A DNA stretch of 33,577 nt from Saprospiraceae bacterium (GCA_020629965.1 JAHDCG010000064.1:1-33577), one strand, 5' to 3'; counted from the stretch's first letter, positions 23,627 through 31,600 are shown. The notes: generated from the sequence alone by a model not told the origin. Numbers and translations: made by a program.

Positions 23627-24163
23627 ATGAACCAAACGGCAGATAATTTACGCAACATGCGCATCAATACGGGCGAGACACTTTTCGATGTTTCCTGCAA
23701 ATCCCCCGTTTTGTTGGTTTTCCTGCGGCATTTCGGCTGCACTTTTTGCCGCGAGGCGATGGCGGATTTGTCCAAACGCCGCGCCGCTATCGAGGGCAGC
23801 GGTACGCAACTCGTTTTCGTACACATGGCGGACAATGAGACGGCAGAGCGGTATTTCAACCGATACGACCTCTCGGGTGTTCATCATGTAAGCGACCCGA
23901 ATTGCGATTATTACATCAAATTCGGTCTGACCAAAGGAAATTTCAACCAGCTTTTCGGTCTGCAATCGTGGATGCGCGGCTTTTCCGCCGGCGTTATTAA
24001 AGGACACGGCATCGGTGCGCAACTCGGCGACGGCTTTCAAATGCCCGGCGTTTTTGTGCTGCAAGACGGTAAGATTATCGAGCAGTTTATTCATAAGTTG
24101 TCTTCGGATCGACCGGATTATGAGAAGTTGGTGAAGTGTTGCGGAGTTTCGGTGGACGGTTGA
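23627..24163 (+). CDS. Peroxiredoxin-like protein (AhpC/TSA-like, CxxC)
   Basis: A 178-residue thioredoxin-fold protein. The active-site region LVFLRHFGCTFCREAM contains Cys38 and Cys41, as in the peroxiredoxin-like group (AhpC-TSA_2/PRXL2). Then follow ADNETAERYF, SDPNCDYYIKFGL and GDGFQMPGVFVLQDGKI. It is probably a cytoplasmic thiol-disulfide or peroxide-reducing enzyme; the reductant is unknown. The C-terminal residues VSVDG and the stop codon lie within a family C repeat, so the exact end may reflect repeat insertion. Confidence 0.83.
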   Translation: MNQTADNLRNMRINTGETLFDVSCKSPVLLVFLRHFGCTFCREAMADLSKRRAAIEGSGTQLVFVHMADNETAERYFNRYDLSGVHHVSDPNCDYYIKFGLTKGNFNQLFGLQSWMRGFSAGVIKGHGIGAQLGDGFQMPGVFVLQDGKIIEQFIHKLSSDRPDYEKLVKCCGVSVDG

Positions 24164-24183
24164 TGGTGGACGGGGGACGGGGG
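24151..24183 (+). repeat. Period-7 repeat, family C, overlapping a stop codon
   Basis: GGTGGACGGTTGATGG-type units. The stop codon of the peroxiredoxin-like gene (24161-24163) lies inside. An inverted arm is at 24288-24316, ~105 nt away. Confidence 0.72.
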
Positions 24184-24287
24184 CTTTGGCTTTGGGGTAC
24201 GAGACTGCCAGGCGGTTGCATTTTTTTCTTAGAGCAAATACATATTAAAATCATAATTGACTTCGAGCGGATATAATCTCGCGCCGG

Positions 24288-24316
24288 GCAACCGACAACG
24301 GACAACCGACAACGAG
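24288..24316 (-). repeat. Period-7 repeat, family C, inverted arm
   Basis: CAACCGACAACGGACAACC-type units, complementary to 24151-24183 across ~105 nt, ending 17 nt before the VWA gene start. Confidence 0.72.
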
Positions 24317-24333
24317 TCTAAAAGACGTACAGA

Positions 24334-25431
24334 ATGATAGGATGGAGATTTGGAGAATATAAACCCGGAGAGGGCGAAGGCTCGACTTTCGATAAATTAT
24401 TGAAGTTATTTAAGGAATTACTGGTGCATACCTCGGGCGATGTCAGCGAGGCTTTGTCATGGTTAAATGAGTTGGATAAGCAATATAAACTGACGAACGA
24501 CGACTACGGGATGGGCGATTTTATTCAGGATTTGATTGATAAAGGTTATATCGCCAATCCAAATCCGGGCGAAGGCGGCTATGCGCCGACGAAGAAAATG
24601 GAAATCGAAATTCGGCAGAAAGCTCTGGAAGATATTTTCGGACAACTGAAAAAGTCGAAGCGCGGCGGTCACAGCACCAACTTTTCGGGGCGCGGCGACG
24701 AGCGGACAAGTGAATTGCGACCTTTTGAATTTGGTGATACTTTGGATAACCTGGCGATTACCGAGTCGATGAAAAACTCGCAAATCAATCACGGTATCGA
24801 AGATTTTCGCTTGACGCAGGGCGATTTGGAAGTCCACGAAACGCAGTACCAAAGCCAAATGAGTACGGTATTGATGATTGATATTTCGCACTCGATGATA
24901 CTCTACGGCGAGGACAGAATCACGCCCGCCAAAAAAGTGGCGATGGCACTTGCGGAGCTGATCACGACCCGCTACCCGAAAGATACTTTGGATATTTTGG
25001 TATTTGGTAACGACGCTTGGCAGATTGAAATTAAAGATTTGCCCTATCTGCAAGTCGGTCCGTATCATACGAATACCGTAGCGGGTTTGGAGCTGGCAAT
25101 GGATTTGCTGCGCCGCCGTCGCAATCCGAATAAGCAAATTTTTATGATTACGGACGGTAAGCCGACCTGTCTGAAACGCGGAAAAAAATACTACAAAAAC
25201 AGTTTCGGCTTAGACAGAAAAATCGTTAATCGCACCCTGAATCTCGCGCAACGCTGCCGTAAGTTGGATGTACCGATTACCACTTTTATGATTGCGCGCG
25301 ACCCGTATTTGGTGAATTTTGTGGACCAATTTACCAAAGCCAACAACGGAAAGGCCTTCTATTCGAGCCTCGAAGGCTTGGGTGAGTTTATTTTTATGGA
25401 TTATAAAAATAATAAAAGAAAGCGGCATTAA
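24334..25431 (+). CDS. Von Willebrand factor A (VWA) domain protein
   Basis: A 365-residue protein without a signal peptide. Residues 1-170 are a charged helical N-terminal part. The VWA domain spans ~175-350 with a complete MIDAS metal site: DISHS (Asp183, Ser185, Ser187), Thr in HTNTVAG (~246-248), and Asp274 in MITDGKP. Such cytoplasmic VWA proteins usually act with a MoxR- or Mg-chelatase-like AAA+ ATPase encoded next to them. Here no ATPase is adjacent, so the partner must be elsewhere. Its start is preceded by a family C repeat, and a strong terminator follows at 25451. Confidence 0.9.
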   Translation: MIGWRFGEYKPGEGEGSTFDKLLKLFKELLVHTSGDVSEALSWLNELDKQYKLTNDDYGMGDFIQDLIDKGYIANPNPGEGGYAPTKKMEIEIRQKALEDIFGQLKKSKRGGHSTNFSGRGDERTSELRPFEFGDTLDNLAITESMKNSQINHGIEDFRLTQGDLEVHETQYQSQMSTVLMIDISHSMILYGEDRITPAKKVAMALAELITTRYPKDTLDILVFGNDAWQIEIKDLPYLQVGPYHTNTVAGLELAMDLLRRRRNPNKQIFMITDGKPTCLKRGKKYYKNSFGLDRKIVNRTLNLAQRCRKLDVPITTFMIARDPYLVNFVDQFTKANNGKAFYSSLEGLGEFIFMDYKNNKRKRH

Positions 25432-25450
25432 GTCGTTGACTTTCAGTAAA

Positions 25451-25485
25451 TTAAAAACGATATGCCGCAAGCATATCGTTTTTAA
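25451..25485. terminator. Perfect 15-bp bidirectional terminator
   Basis: Arms 25451-25465 and 25471-25485 pair perfectly around a 5-nt loop, with A and T runs on the outside. It ends the VWA transcript 19 nt after its stop codon. Confidence 0.92.
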
Positions 25486-25567
25486 TTTGTACTCGGTCGT
25501 TGTTTTTTAATGCCGTTTTTCCTACTTTTACCCCCTCCCCCCGTATTTTGAGAAAACACACGACATT

Positions 25568-26185
25568 ATGAAACCCGTTAGAGAGAAAACAGCCCTCCTG
25601 CTGTTGAATATGCAAAATGACTTCATCCGCGATGACGGTGCCATGGCACGCGGCAATCGACATTTACCTGCCGCCCGTTCGCTCACCGAACGCCTGATTC
25701 GCACCACGCAAATCGTGCAAAATCTTCCCGAACATTCGATTATTTCCTGCGAATTTACTTTGATTGCGGACAAAGATAATCATCCCGTTTTTCCCGATTT
25801 AATCAAACGCACTTTCCCGTTTTTGGGGCGCGGCGACTTTCACGTCGGTCGCACCGGGCATCAGTTGATAAAGGAATTACAGCCCGCAGATTACAGCGTC
25901 GGCACCATCGCCTATTCCGCTTTTTATCGCACACATTTAGACTGGCTGTTGAAAAGATTGGGTATCAGAAACCTCTTGATAACCGGCGTACCGACCGATA
26001 CGGCGGTGATGTCAACGGTGCGCGATGCACAAATCAACAATTACAAAACCACCGTACTGACCGACGGCTGCGCGGCATTCGACCCCATGCAGCACACGGA
26101 GGCGGTACGTTCGTTGCGGCATTTGTGTCCGCTGCTGACCTGCGCGGAGTATGCGGAGGAGGTGAGTGCGGGGGTGCGGGTGTGA
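25568..26185 (+). CDS. Isochorismatase-fold hydrolase with altered catalytic residues
   Basis: A 205-residue alpha/beta protein of the isochorismatase/cysteine hydrolase superfamily, shown by LLLLNMQNDFI (Asp18), YSAFYRT and LLITGVPTDTAVMSTVRDA with its cis-peptide-type GVPT. In nicotinamidase-like members the triad is Asp, Lys and Cys. Here Asp18 is kept, but the Lys position before YSAF is Thr113 and the Cys position is Ala146. True isochorismatases such as EntB also lack the Cys, so it may be an Asp-only hydrolase, or a non-catalytic protein. No siderophore or chorismate genes are near. It is preceded by the VWA terminator and is therefore transcribed on its own. Confidence 0.85.
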   Translation: MKPVREKTALLLLNMQNDFIRDDGAMARGNRHLPAARSLTERLIRTTQIVQNLPEHSIISCEFTLIADKDNHPVFPDLIKRTFPFLGRGDFHVGRTGHQLIKELQPADYSVGTIAYSAFYRTHLDWLLKRLGIRNLLITGVPTDTAVMSTVRDAQINNYKTTVLTDGCAAFDPMQHTEAVRSLRHLCPLLTCAEYAEEVSAGVRV

Positions 26186-26205
26186 AAAGAAAAACGGTAA
26201 GGCAG

Positions 26206-26225
26206 AGACGCGTTTTCCCGCGTCT
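26206..26225. repeat. Hairpin AGACGCG, REP- or terminator-like
   Basis: Stem AGACGCG (26206-26212) and CGCGTCT (26219-26225) with a 6-nt loop, between the convergent isochorismatase-like and SRPBCC genes. On the minus strand it starts with GTAA followed by the palindrome, similar in plan to a REP unit. It could also be a weak terminator. Confidence 0.5.
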
Positions 26226-26238
26226 TTACAAACGTCGA

Positions 26239-26721
26239 TTACAGGTTAATAAATTCCATCGTCGGCGTCCCCTTTTTCCCGAAAATCTCCTCCGTTTTCT
26301 CAATGCGATAACCGAAAATTTTCTTCAACTGCGCCTTCACCACAAAATGACCGATATTGCCCAACGGGGCCAACGGCAAGCGATAATCGACAATGTCCGT
26401 CATTTCGACACCGCCGGCTACGGGTTTAAACCAATGCTGGTGGTGCCACATTCCGTAAGGCCCGACGCGCTGCTCGTCGATGAAATATTCGTGCTCTTTG
26501 ACCTGCGTAATTTCCGTCACCCAGGTCATCGGAATACCCAACAGCGGCTTGACGGTATAGACAATCATCATGCCCGGGTGCATTTTTTCGGGCAGCTCGG
26601 TACGAATGTTAAAACCCAAATTATCGGGCGTTATCTTCGCCAAATTTTTCGGACTCGAAAAGAACTCCCACGCTTTTTCTACGGAAACGGGTAAGGTTTG
26701 AATGGCTTTTAGTCGGTACAT
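26239..26721 (-). CDS. SRPBCC (START/Bet v1-like) ligand-binding protein
   Basis: A 160-residue cytoplasmic protein. The start is set at 26721 (MYRLKAIQTLPVS) because the reading frame upstream of it is made of family B repeats. Recognisable parts are SVEKAWEFFSSPKNLAKITP, the standard N-terminal pattern of polyketide-cyclase/SRPBCC proteins, then VTEITQVKEHEYFIDEQ, GPYGMWHHQHWF and VEMTDIVDYRLPLAPLG. These proteins form a hydrophobic pocket; the ligand is unknown. It converges with the isochorismatase-fold gene. Confidence 0.86.
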   Translation of the reverse strand: MYRLKAIQTLPVSVEKAWEFFSSPKNLAKITPDNLGFNIRTELPEKMHPGMMIVYTVKPLLGIPMTWVTEITQVKEHEYFIDEQRVGPYGMWHHQHWFKPVAGGVEMTDIVDYRLPLAPLGNIGHFVVKAQLKKIFGYRIEKTEEIFGKKGTPTMEFINL

Positions 26722-26729
26722 TTTGTGTT

Positions 26730-26762
26730 GAGATTTTAGATTTGAGATATTAGACGTTAGAC
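26730..26762 (-). repeat. Period-7 repeat, family B, first arm
   Basis: TTAGATTTGAGATATTAGAC-type units just upstream of the SRPBCC start. An inverted arm lies at 26855-26889. Confidence 0.75.
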
Positions 26763-26854
26763 TTCCCCTCGTTTGACTCAAAACGATGTGAGATATCTTG
26801 CTAAAACTCTTGAACCGGAATAAAAAATCGCCTACTCTGATTTTTTCCGTCAAC

Positions 26855-26889
26855 AGTCTAACATCTAATATCTAACGTCTGAAATCTCG
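26855..26889 (+). repeat. Period-7 repeat, family B, inverted arm
   Basis: AGTCTAACATCTAATATCTA-type units, complementary to 26730-26762 with a spacer of ~92 nt. Confidence 0.75.
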
Positions 26890-26951
26890 ACTTTAACAGC
26901 AATACCCGCAAAAGGTTCTGCGCCCGTAAAGCGCGGCTCGAATGTTTTTTC

Positions 26952-26959
26952 TATCTTTG
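26952..26959 (+). promoter_or_regulatory. Putative -7 element of the PKD surface-protein gene
   Basis: TATCTTTG matches TAnnTTTG, and the same octamer precedes the nucleotidyltransferase gene at 20131. The chosen start codon at 27059 is ~100 nt downstream, consistent with rejecting the earlier in-frame ATG at 26942, which precedes this promoter. Confidence 0.5.
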
Positions 26960-27058
26960 CAACCTATTCCCTCGTCATTTCGCACACTACTTTCCCTTTT
27001 AATACCTCAAATCAATGTTTACCGACGAAAATCCGGGTTTTCGTCCTATCACGTCATT

Positions 27059-30000
27059 ATGAAATTACTGTTTACACTCCTCCTTTCCGTTTTTTCTTTT
27101 AGTGTTTTTGCCCAAACCGTCATTCCGGCGCAGCCCAATGAATACGCGGCGGTCACGGCACTCGACGCCTGTGCGGGCAGCGTAACGGTCGCCGACGCAA
27201 CGCCTTTTGCCGTCGGCATGAAAGTCATGTTGATACAGATGCAGGGCGCGTCGATTTCCGAAGCGGACAACCAATTTTTCGGTACCGTCAGCGACCTCGG
27301 CAACGCGGGAAATTACGAGTTAAACACCGTCACGGCGGTCAACGGGAATGAAGTGTTGCTGCAATTTGCCTTTATCAACGACTACGACCCGGCGGGTAAA
27401 GTGCAGTTAATTACCGTCCCGGTTTACGAAGATGCCGTCGTCAATCAACCGAGTCAAGCCCTGCCCTGGGACGGCGAAAAAGGCGGCGTTTACGCCCTCG
27501 AAGTGACGGGAACTTTGACCTTAGAGCAAGACTTAATCGCAGCGGAAGGCGCAGGATTTCGCGGCGGCGAGGTGACGGAAGTCGAGAGTGATTGTTTCTT
27601 TGCATTTAATCAAGACAATTATTTCTACGAAATCGGAAATTGGCGCGGCGCACCCAAAGGCGAAGGCATCGCCGAGTTTATCATCGGTAAAGAATGGGGG
27701 CGCGGCGCACAGGCCAACGGCGGCGGAGGCGGCAACGACCACAACGCGGGCGGAGGCGGAGGCAGCAACGGAGCGGCAGCAGGCATCGGTGGCTTACGCT
27801 CACCTGATGGAGCTGCTGACTGCGACGGTGACTACCCCGGCGAGGGCGGTCGCGGCATTCTCGCCAATTCAGACCGCGCTTTTCTCGGCGGTGGCGGCGG
27901 CGCGGGTCATGCCGATAATCCGAATGTCGGCAGCTCCGGCGGCAACGGCGGCGGCATTGTCATGCTAAAAGTCGGTACGCTGTTCAGCGGGCCGTTTATC
28001 ATTTCGGCGGCGGGCACGACCAATAATGCTATCGGTGACGGCGCGGGCGGCGGCGGCGGCGGGGGCACGGCAATCGTTTTTGCCGACCAAGTCATCGGCT
28101 TACCCGAAATCAGAGTAACGGGCGGCGCAGGCGGTAATACCGTCGCGCAGACCGGTGCCTGCAATGCACCCGGCGGCGGCGGCAGCGGCGGGCGGGTCTT
28201 GGTCAATTCTCCCGGCGATTTCATTTTAAGCATCAACGGCGGTGCGGCGGGCATCAACATCAACCCCGTAGCCGAATGCAACGGCGCGGAAAACGGCGCA
28301 ACGGGGGGCAACAACGGCACAGTCAATCCCATTCTTTTCATCACGGAAAGCTCGACGGAGATAGTCGAGTCGATGATTGTCGCACAGCCCGAGCCCGAAG
28401 TCAGCGTCTGCGAAAATCAGGCATTCACGCTCTCTGTCAATGCGGAAGGCACGGATTTAATGTATCAATGGCAGGTCGATTTCGGCGGCGGCGACGGTTT
28501 TCAGGACATGACCCCGAGTCCCGTTTACTTGGGCGAGACGACTTCTAATCTGACCGTTTTGACCCCCAATCAGGGCATCAGCGGCGCATTGTTTCGCGTT
28601 GTAATTACGGACGATTGCGGCGCGGTTTTGACTTCCGAAATTACCGAGGTCACAGTAAATGCCGCACCGACGGCGGGCTTTACCTTTGACAATACCGCCC
28701 CCTTCACTTTTGAATTTACGGACATTTCCGAGGGGGCATTATCGGTCTCCTACGATTTCGGCGATATGTCGGGCAGCGGCGAGCCGAACCCCGTCCATGT
28801 CTTTGCCGAGACGGGCTGCTATACGGTCACGCAAATCGTCACCGGACCCTGCGGCACGGAAACCGAGGAGCAGGAAATCTGCATTTCACAGGCTCCGACG
28901 GCAGCATTTTCTTCTATCAATAACGAAGGTTGTGCGCCGCTGACGGTTACTTTTTTCAATGAGTCGGCGGGAATGCCGACGACGCTGGAGTGGGAATTTC
29001 CGGGCGGTATGCCGAGTGCGATTACCAACGACCCGCAACCGACGATTATGTACCCCGCGCCCGGTCAGTACGATGTCATCCTGACGGTCATCAACGACGC
29101 CGGCACGGATGTCGTGACCCAAACCATGACCGTCACCGTTCTCGACGAGCCGACGGCCGCTTTCGATTTTCTGACGGAAGATTTCAACGTCTTTTTCGGT
29201 AATATGAGCGATGAAGATGCGACTTACCTGTGGAATTTCGGCGATAATACTTCTTCTGTCGAACAAAATCCCGAACACCTTTACGACGCACCGGGGGCGT
29301 ACATCGTGACGCTGACCGTGACCAACGATTGCGGTTCTTCCGCCGTCAGCTTGGAAGTTACGGTCGGCAGCATTCCCGCGCCGTCTTTCTCTTCGACTCA
29401 ATCGACGGGCTGTGCGCCGTTTACCGTGCAGTTTTCCGACAGCTCGGCGGGCAATCCGACGGAGTGGTTTTGGCAGTTTCCGGGCGGTAATCCGGCGACT
29501 TCCACCGAGCAAAACCCGACGGTTGTTTACAATACGGCACAGACTTACAATGTATCGCTGGAGGTGACCAACGAGGCGGGCAGCGACTTCATTCTCCTCG
29601 ACGACTACATCACGGTCAATAATTTTCCGCAGCCGGATTTCGACATTTTCCCCGACTTAGACGACCCGTTCACCTTCGATTTCGTTAATCTCACGCCCGG
29701 TCAGGTCAATCAATTTATCTGGGATTTTGACGACGGAAATACTTCGAGCGACTTTTCTCCGACTCACACTTTTGCCCAAAACGGTCAATATTTTGTCTCG
29801 CTCAACGCCATCAATACGGGCTGCGGCGCGAATAAAACGGAGCTGATAGCTATCACCGTCTCGGACACCGATGACTCGAATCCCTTGCCGCTTGTGACGG
29901 TCTATCCGAGTCCTTTTACCGACCGTTTGTTCGTCAATTTCGCCGACATTCCGGCGGGGGCGGTCGAGTTGCGTTTGGTCGGCACCGACGGGCGCACGCA

Positions 30001-30130
30001 CCGCACGGAGTTTGCGGCGAATGAGCGCGGTATTGAATTTGCGACGGGCGATTTGCCGGACGGCATGTACGTTTTGCAGATTTTGTACGCGGGTGAGGTT
30101 TATGGTGTGAAGGTGGTGAAGGGGAGGTAG
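27059..30130 (+). CDS. Glycine-rich PKD-repeat surface protein with T9SS sorting domain
   Basis: A 1023-residue secreted protein; the start at 27059 gives the signal peptide MKLLFTLLLSVFSFSVFAQ. Residues ~20-210 form an unassigned domain beginning TVIPAQPNEYAAVTALDACA. Residues ~215-430 are extremely glycine-rich (GGGGGNDHNAGGGGG and repeats), similar in style to PGRS-type regions. An Ig-like segment and four to five PKD domains (WNFGDNTSSVEQNPEHLY, WQFPGGNPATSTEQNPTV, WDFDDGNTSSDFSPTHTF) occupy ~450-930. The last 78 residues, starting VTVYPSPFTDRLFV, are a type A T9SS sorting domain, so it is exported through the type IX system to the surface. A role in adhesion or matrix binding is inferred. 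It shares its type of C-terminus with the giant adhesin. Confidence 0.9.
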   Translation: MKLLFTLLLSVFSFSVFAQTVIPAQPNEYAAVTALDACAGSVTVADATPFAVGMKVMLIQMQGASISEADNQFFGTVSDLGNAGNYELNTVTAVNGNEVLLQFAFINDYDPAGKVQLITVPVYEDAVVNQPSQALPWDGEKGGVYALEVTGTLTLEQDLIAAEGAGFRGGEVTEVESDCFFAFNQDNYFYEIGNWRGAPKGEGIAEFIIGKEWGRGAQANGGGGGNDHNAGGGGGSNGAAAGIGGLRSPDGAADCDGDYPGEGGRGILANSDRAFLGGGGGAGHADNPNVGSSGGNGGGIVMLKVGTLFSGPFIISAAGTTNNAIGDGAGGGGGGGTAIVFADQVIGLPEIRVTGGAGGNTVAQTGACNAPGGGGSGGRVLVNSPGDFILSINGGAAGININPVAECNGAENGATGGNNGTVNPILFITESSTEIVESMIVAQPEPEVSVCENQAFTLSVNAEGTDLMYQWQVDFGGGDGFQDMTPSPVYLGETTSNLTVLTPNQGISGALFRVVITDDCGAVLTSEITEVTVNAAPTAGFTFDNTAPFTFEFTDISEGALSVSYDFGDMSGSGEPNPVHVFAETGCYTVTQIVTGPCGTETEEQEICISQAPTAAFSSINNEGCAPLTVTFFNESAGMPTTLEWEFPGGMPSAITNDPQPTIMYPAPGQYDVILTVINDAGTDVVTQTMTVTVLDEPTAAFDFLTEDFNVFFGNMSDEDATYLWNFGDNTSSVEQNPEHLYDAPGAYIVTLTVTNDCGSSAVSLEVTVGSIPAPSFSSTQSTGCAPFTVQFSDSSAGNPTEWFWQFPGGNPATSTEQNPTVVYNTAQTYNVSLEVTNEAGSDFILLDDYITVNNFPQPDFDIFPDLDDPFTFDFVNLTPGQVNQFIWDFDDGNTSSDFSPTHTFAQNGQYFVSLNAINTGCGANKTELIAITVSDTDDSNPLPLVTVYPSPFTDRLFVNFADIPAGAVELRLVGTDGRTHRTEFAANERGIEFATGDLPDGMYVLQILYAGEVYGVKVVKGR

Positions 30131-30153
30131 TCGGGGTTTATTTGGTTAGGCGT

Positions 30154-30678
30154 TTATGTGATTCCTGCGCATTTTGCTTGTTTGGATTTGTTTTTCCATT
30201 GAATCCAATATTCCTGCAATCCCTCCGGAGTGCGGTGTAAGTCGCTGATATTCAAGTGTTCATCCGGTAATAATACATTCGCCAATTCTTTTTTACGACG
30301 CGCCAAAGCGGGTTTGTGATTCCAACCGCTGACGTGGTCAAAGGAGGTAAACGCCGCGCATTTTTCTTTCACTCTCTCGAAAGGAATTTCGAGTACATAG
30401 CGTACCGTTCCCGTTCCCATACCTCCGGTTGTCATTTTTATTTTTGAAAAATCGACTTTGGAATACTTGCTGTTATCGTATAATTCTTTCAGTTTGTCGC
30501 CGACTTCTGCCGCCATAGTGTTAGAAAATTGGTGGGCGATGTCGCTGCCGTTGATGAATTCCGGTCCGTAATAATTGCCTTTACAAAGCTGTGAAGAGCA
30601 GATAATGCGGGTGACGGGCGGCGGTTGAGAAGAGAAACAGCCGAGGTTGAGGAGGAGAAGTAAGAGTGAGTGTTTCAT
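30154..30678 (-). CDS. Small hypothetical lipoprotein, third gene of the Septu-like operon
   Basis: A 174-residue protein that I do not recognise. Starting at 30678 gives a short signal with MKHSLLLLLLNLGC, where Cys14 would be lipidated, so it should be membrane-anchored. An in-frame ATG at 30747 overlaps the stop of the HNH gene by 11 nt and would add 23 residues, so translation coupled to the operon is possible with either start. Sequence features include a Cys pair in CSSQLC, the block SKIKMTTGGMGTG and a helical Lys-rich end. The gene is on the same strand as the ATPase and nuclease genes with no terminator between. Whether it belongs to the defence function is not known. Confidence 0.6.
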   Translation of the reverse strand: MKHSLLLLLLNLGCFSSQPPPVTRIICSSQLCKGNYYGPEFINGSDIAHQFSNTMAAEVGDKLKELYDNSKYSKVDFSKIKMTTGGMGTGTVRYVLEIPFERVKEKCAAFTSFDHVSGWNHKPALARRKKELANVLLPDEHLNISDLHRTPEGLQEYWIQWKNKSKQAKCAGIT

Positions 30679-30736
30679 TTTGAAGAAGTATGCAGAAGTA
30701 TGAAATGCCGTTTTTTCTTTTTGCCGTCCTGTATTG

Positions 30737-31600
30737 TCAAAGACCATAAGTTATCACAAAGCAAAAAGGAGAAAGGCGGGGGTTTTCGTCGGTAATTTCA
30801 CTATACCCTTTTATCAACCGCAAGCGTTTTTCGTTGAACTCTTCTTTTGCGTGTCCGAAATCTTCTATCAATTTTTGCTTCAAATAACTCGACTCTTCAA
30901 CGGATTTTTTGCGCAGTCTATTTAGATATTTGTTTGCATTCAATCCCAATGTTTTGACCGTTTGCGCATTTTCTTCGGTTATCTTAATTTTTCCGTCGAA
31001 GAGGTCGTAAGAAAATTTTTCTTCGCAATCGTCGTCGGTCGGCATTATCGAGATTTCCGCATTCCCTTTCCTCGTATCACAATGCTGTTCTTGACCGGTG
31101 CTTCGCGGAAAAATGACAAGCCTCTCACCGACCGATAAATTCTCTAAATCGTATTTATTTTGAAAATAGTCGAGTTCGTCAATCGACACGTAAACCAATT
31201 CGAGATGCCCGACATCTACTCCGTATTTTGCTGCTATGCCGATTAAATTTTCCCCTTCCTGTACAAGGTGTACAGTAGCTTTGCTGCCGCCTTGACAAGA
31301 CGCAAGTAAATTGTAAAAATGAAGAGCAAGGCTTTTATATTTTGATTTCGGGTGCAAATGTTCAATGACCGTATTAGAGTCGTTTTCAATTCTCCGTCCG
31401 CAATAACAGCAGATAAACCCTTGGTCTGATACCAAAACTTTGCGCAAATCGGCAACGTCGCCGCTGTTTCTGAAAAAATTCCACAGGTGTTTTCCTGTTA
31501 CTTTTTCATCTTCTGTTTTACGACCGAGTTCTTCTTTATTGTCCTTTAACCAAGCAGAGAAAGAAGCCGGTGCGCCGTGTTTTGTCCGTATTCTTTTCAT
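30737..31600 (-). CDS. ptuB: PtuB-like HNH nuclease with an inserted LysM-like domain
   Basis: A 287-residue protein of the TIGR02646/PtuB HNH group. The N-terminus MKRIRTKHGAPASFSAWL is characteristic. The zinc/HNH region is GFICCYCGRRI (Cys64, Cys67), VIEHLHPKSKY (Glu80, His81), YNLLASCQGG (Asn97, Cys102), and after an insertion QHCDTRKGN (His173, Cys174). Between Cys102 and Cys174 lie ~65 extra residues (~107-168) reading HLVQEGENLIGIAAKYGV, DVGHLELVY and NLSVGERLVIF, the pattern of a LysM domain. PtuB is the nuclease effector of Septu anti-phage systems and works in a complex with PtuA. No signal peptide is present, so it is cytoplasmic. Its start codon overlaps the ATPase stop codon (ATGA). 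Confidence 0.82.
   Translation of the reverse strand: MKRIRTKHGAPASFSAWLKDNKEELGRKTEDEKVTGKHLWNFFRNSGDVADLRKVLVSDQGFICCYCGRRIENDSNTVIEHLHPKSKYKSLALHFYNLLASCQGGSKATVHLVQEGENLIGIAAKYGVDVGHLELVYVSIDELDYFQNKYDLENLSVGERLVIFPRSTGQEQHCDTRKGNAEISIMPTDDDCEEKFSYDLFDGKIKITEENAQTVKTLGLNANKYLNRLRKKSVEESSYLKQKLIEDFGHAKEEFNEKRLRLIKGYSEITDENPRLSPFCFVITYGL

Noticed and set aside
24256-24277. Sigma70-like TTGACT and TATAAT before the VWA gene
   Set aside because: The spacing between the two hexamers is only about 9 nt, far below 17, and Bacteroidota use a different consensus.
26722-26853. Upstream extension of the SRPBCC protein by 44 residues
   Set aside because: The extension is translated from the family B repeat and spacer and is unlike SRPBCC N-termini.
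26942-27058. Earlier start of the PKD surface protein
   Set aside because: It would put 39 residues in front of a good signal peptide, and the putative promoter motif lies downstream of this ATG.
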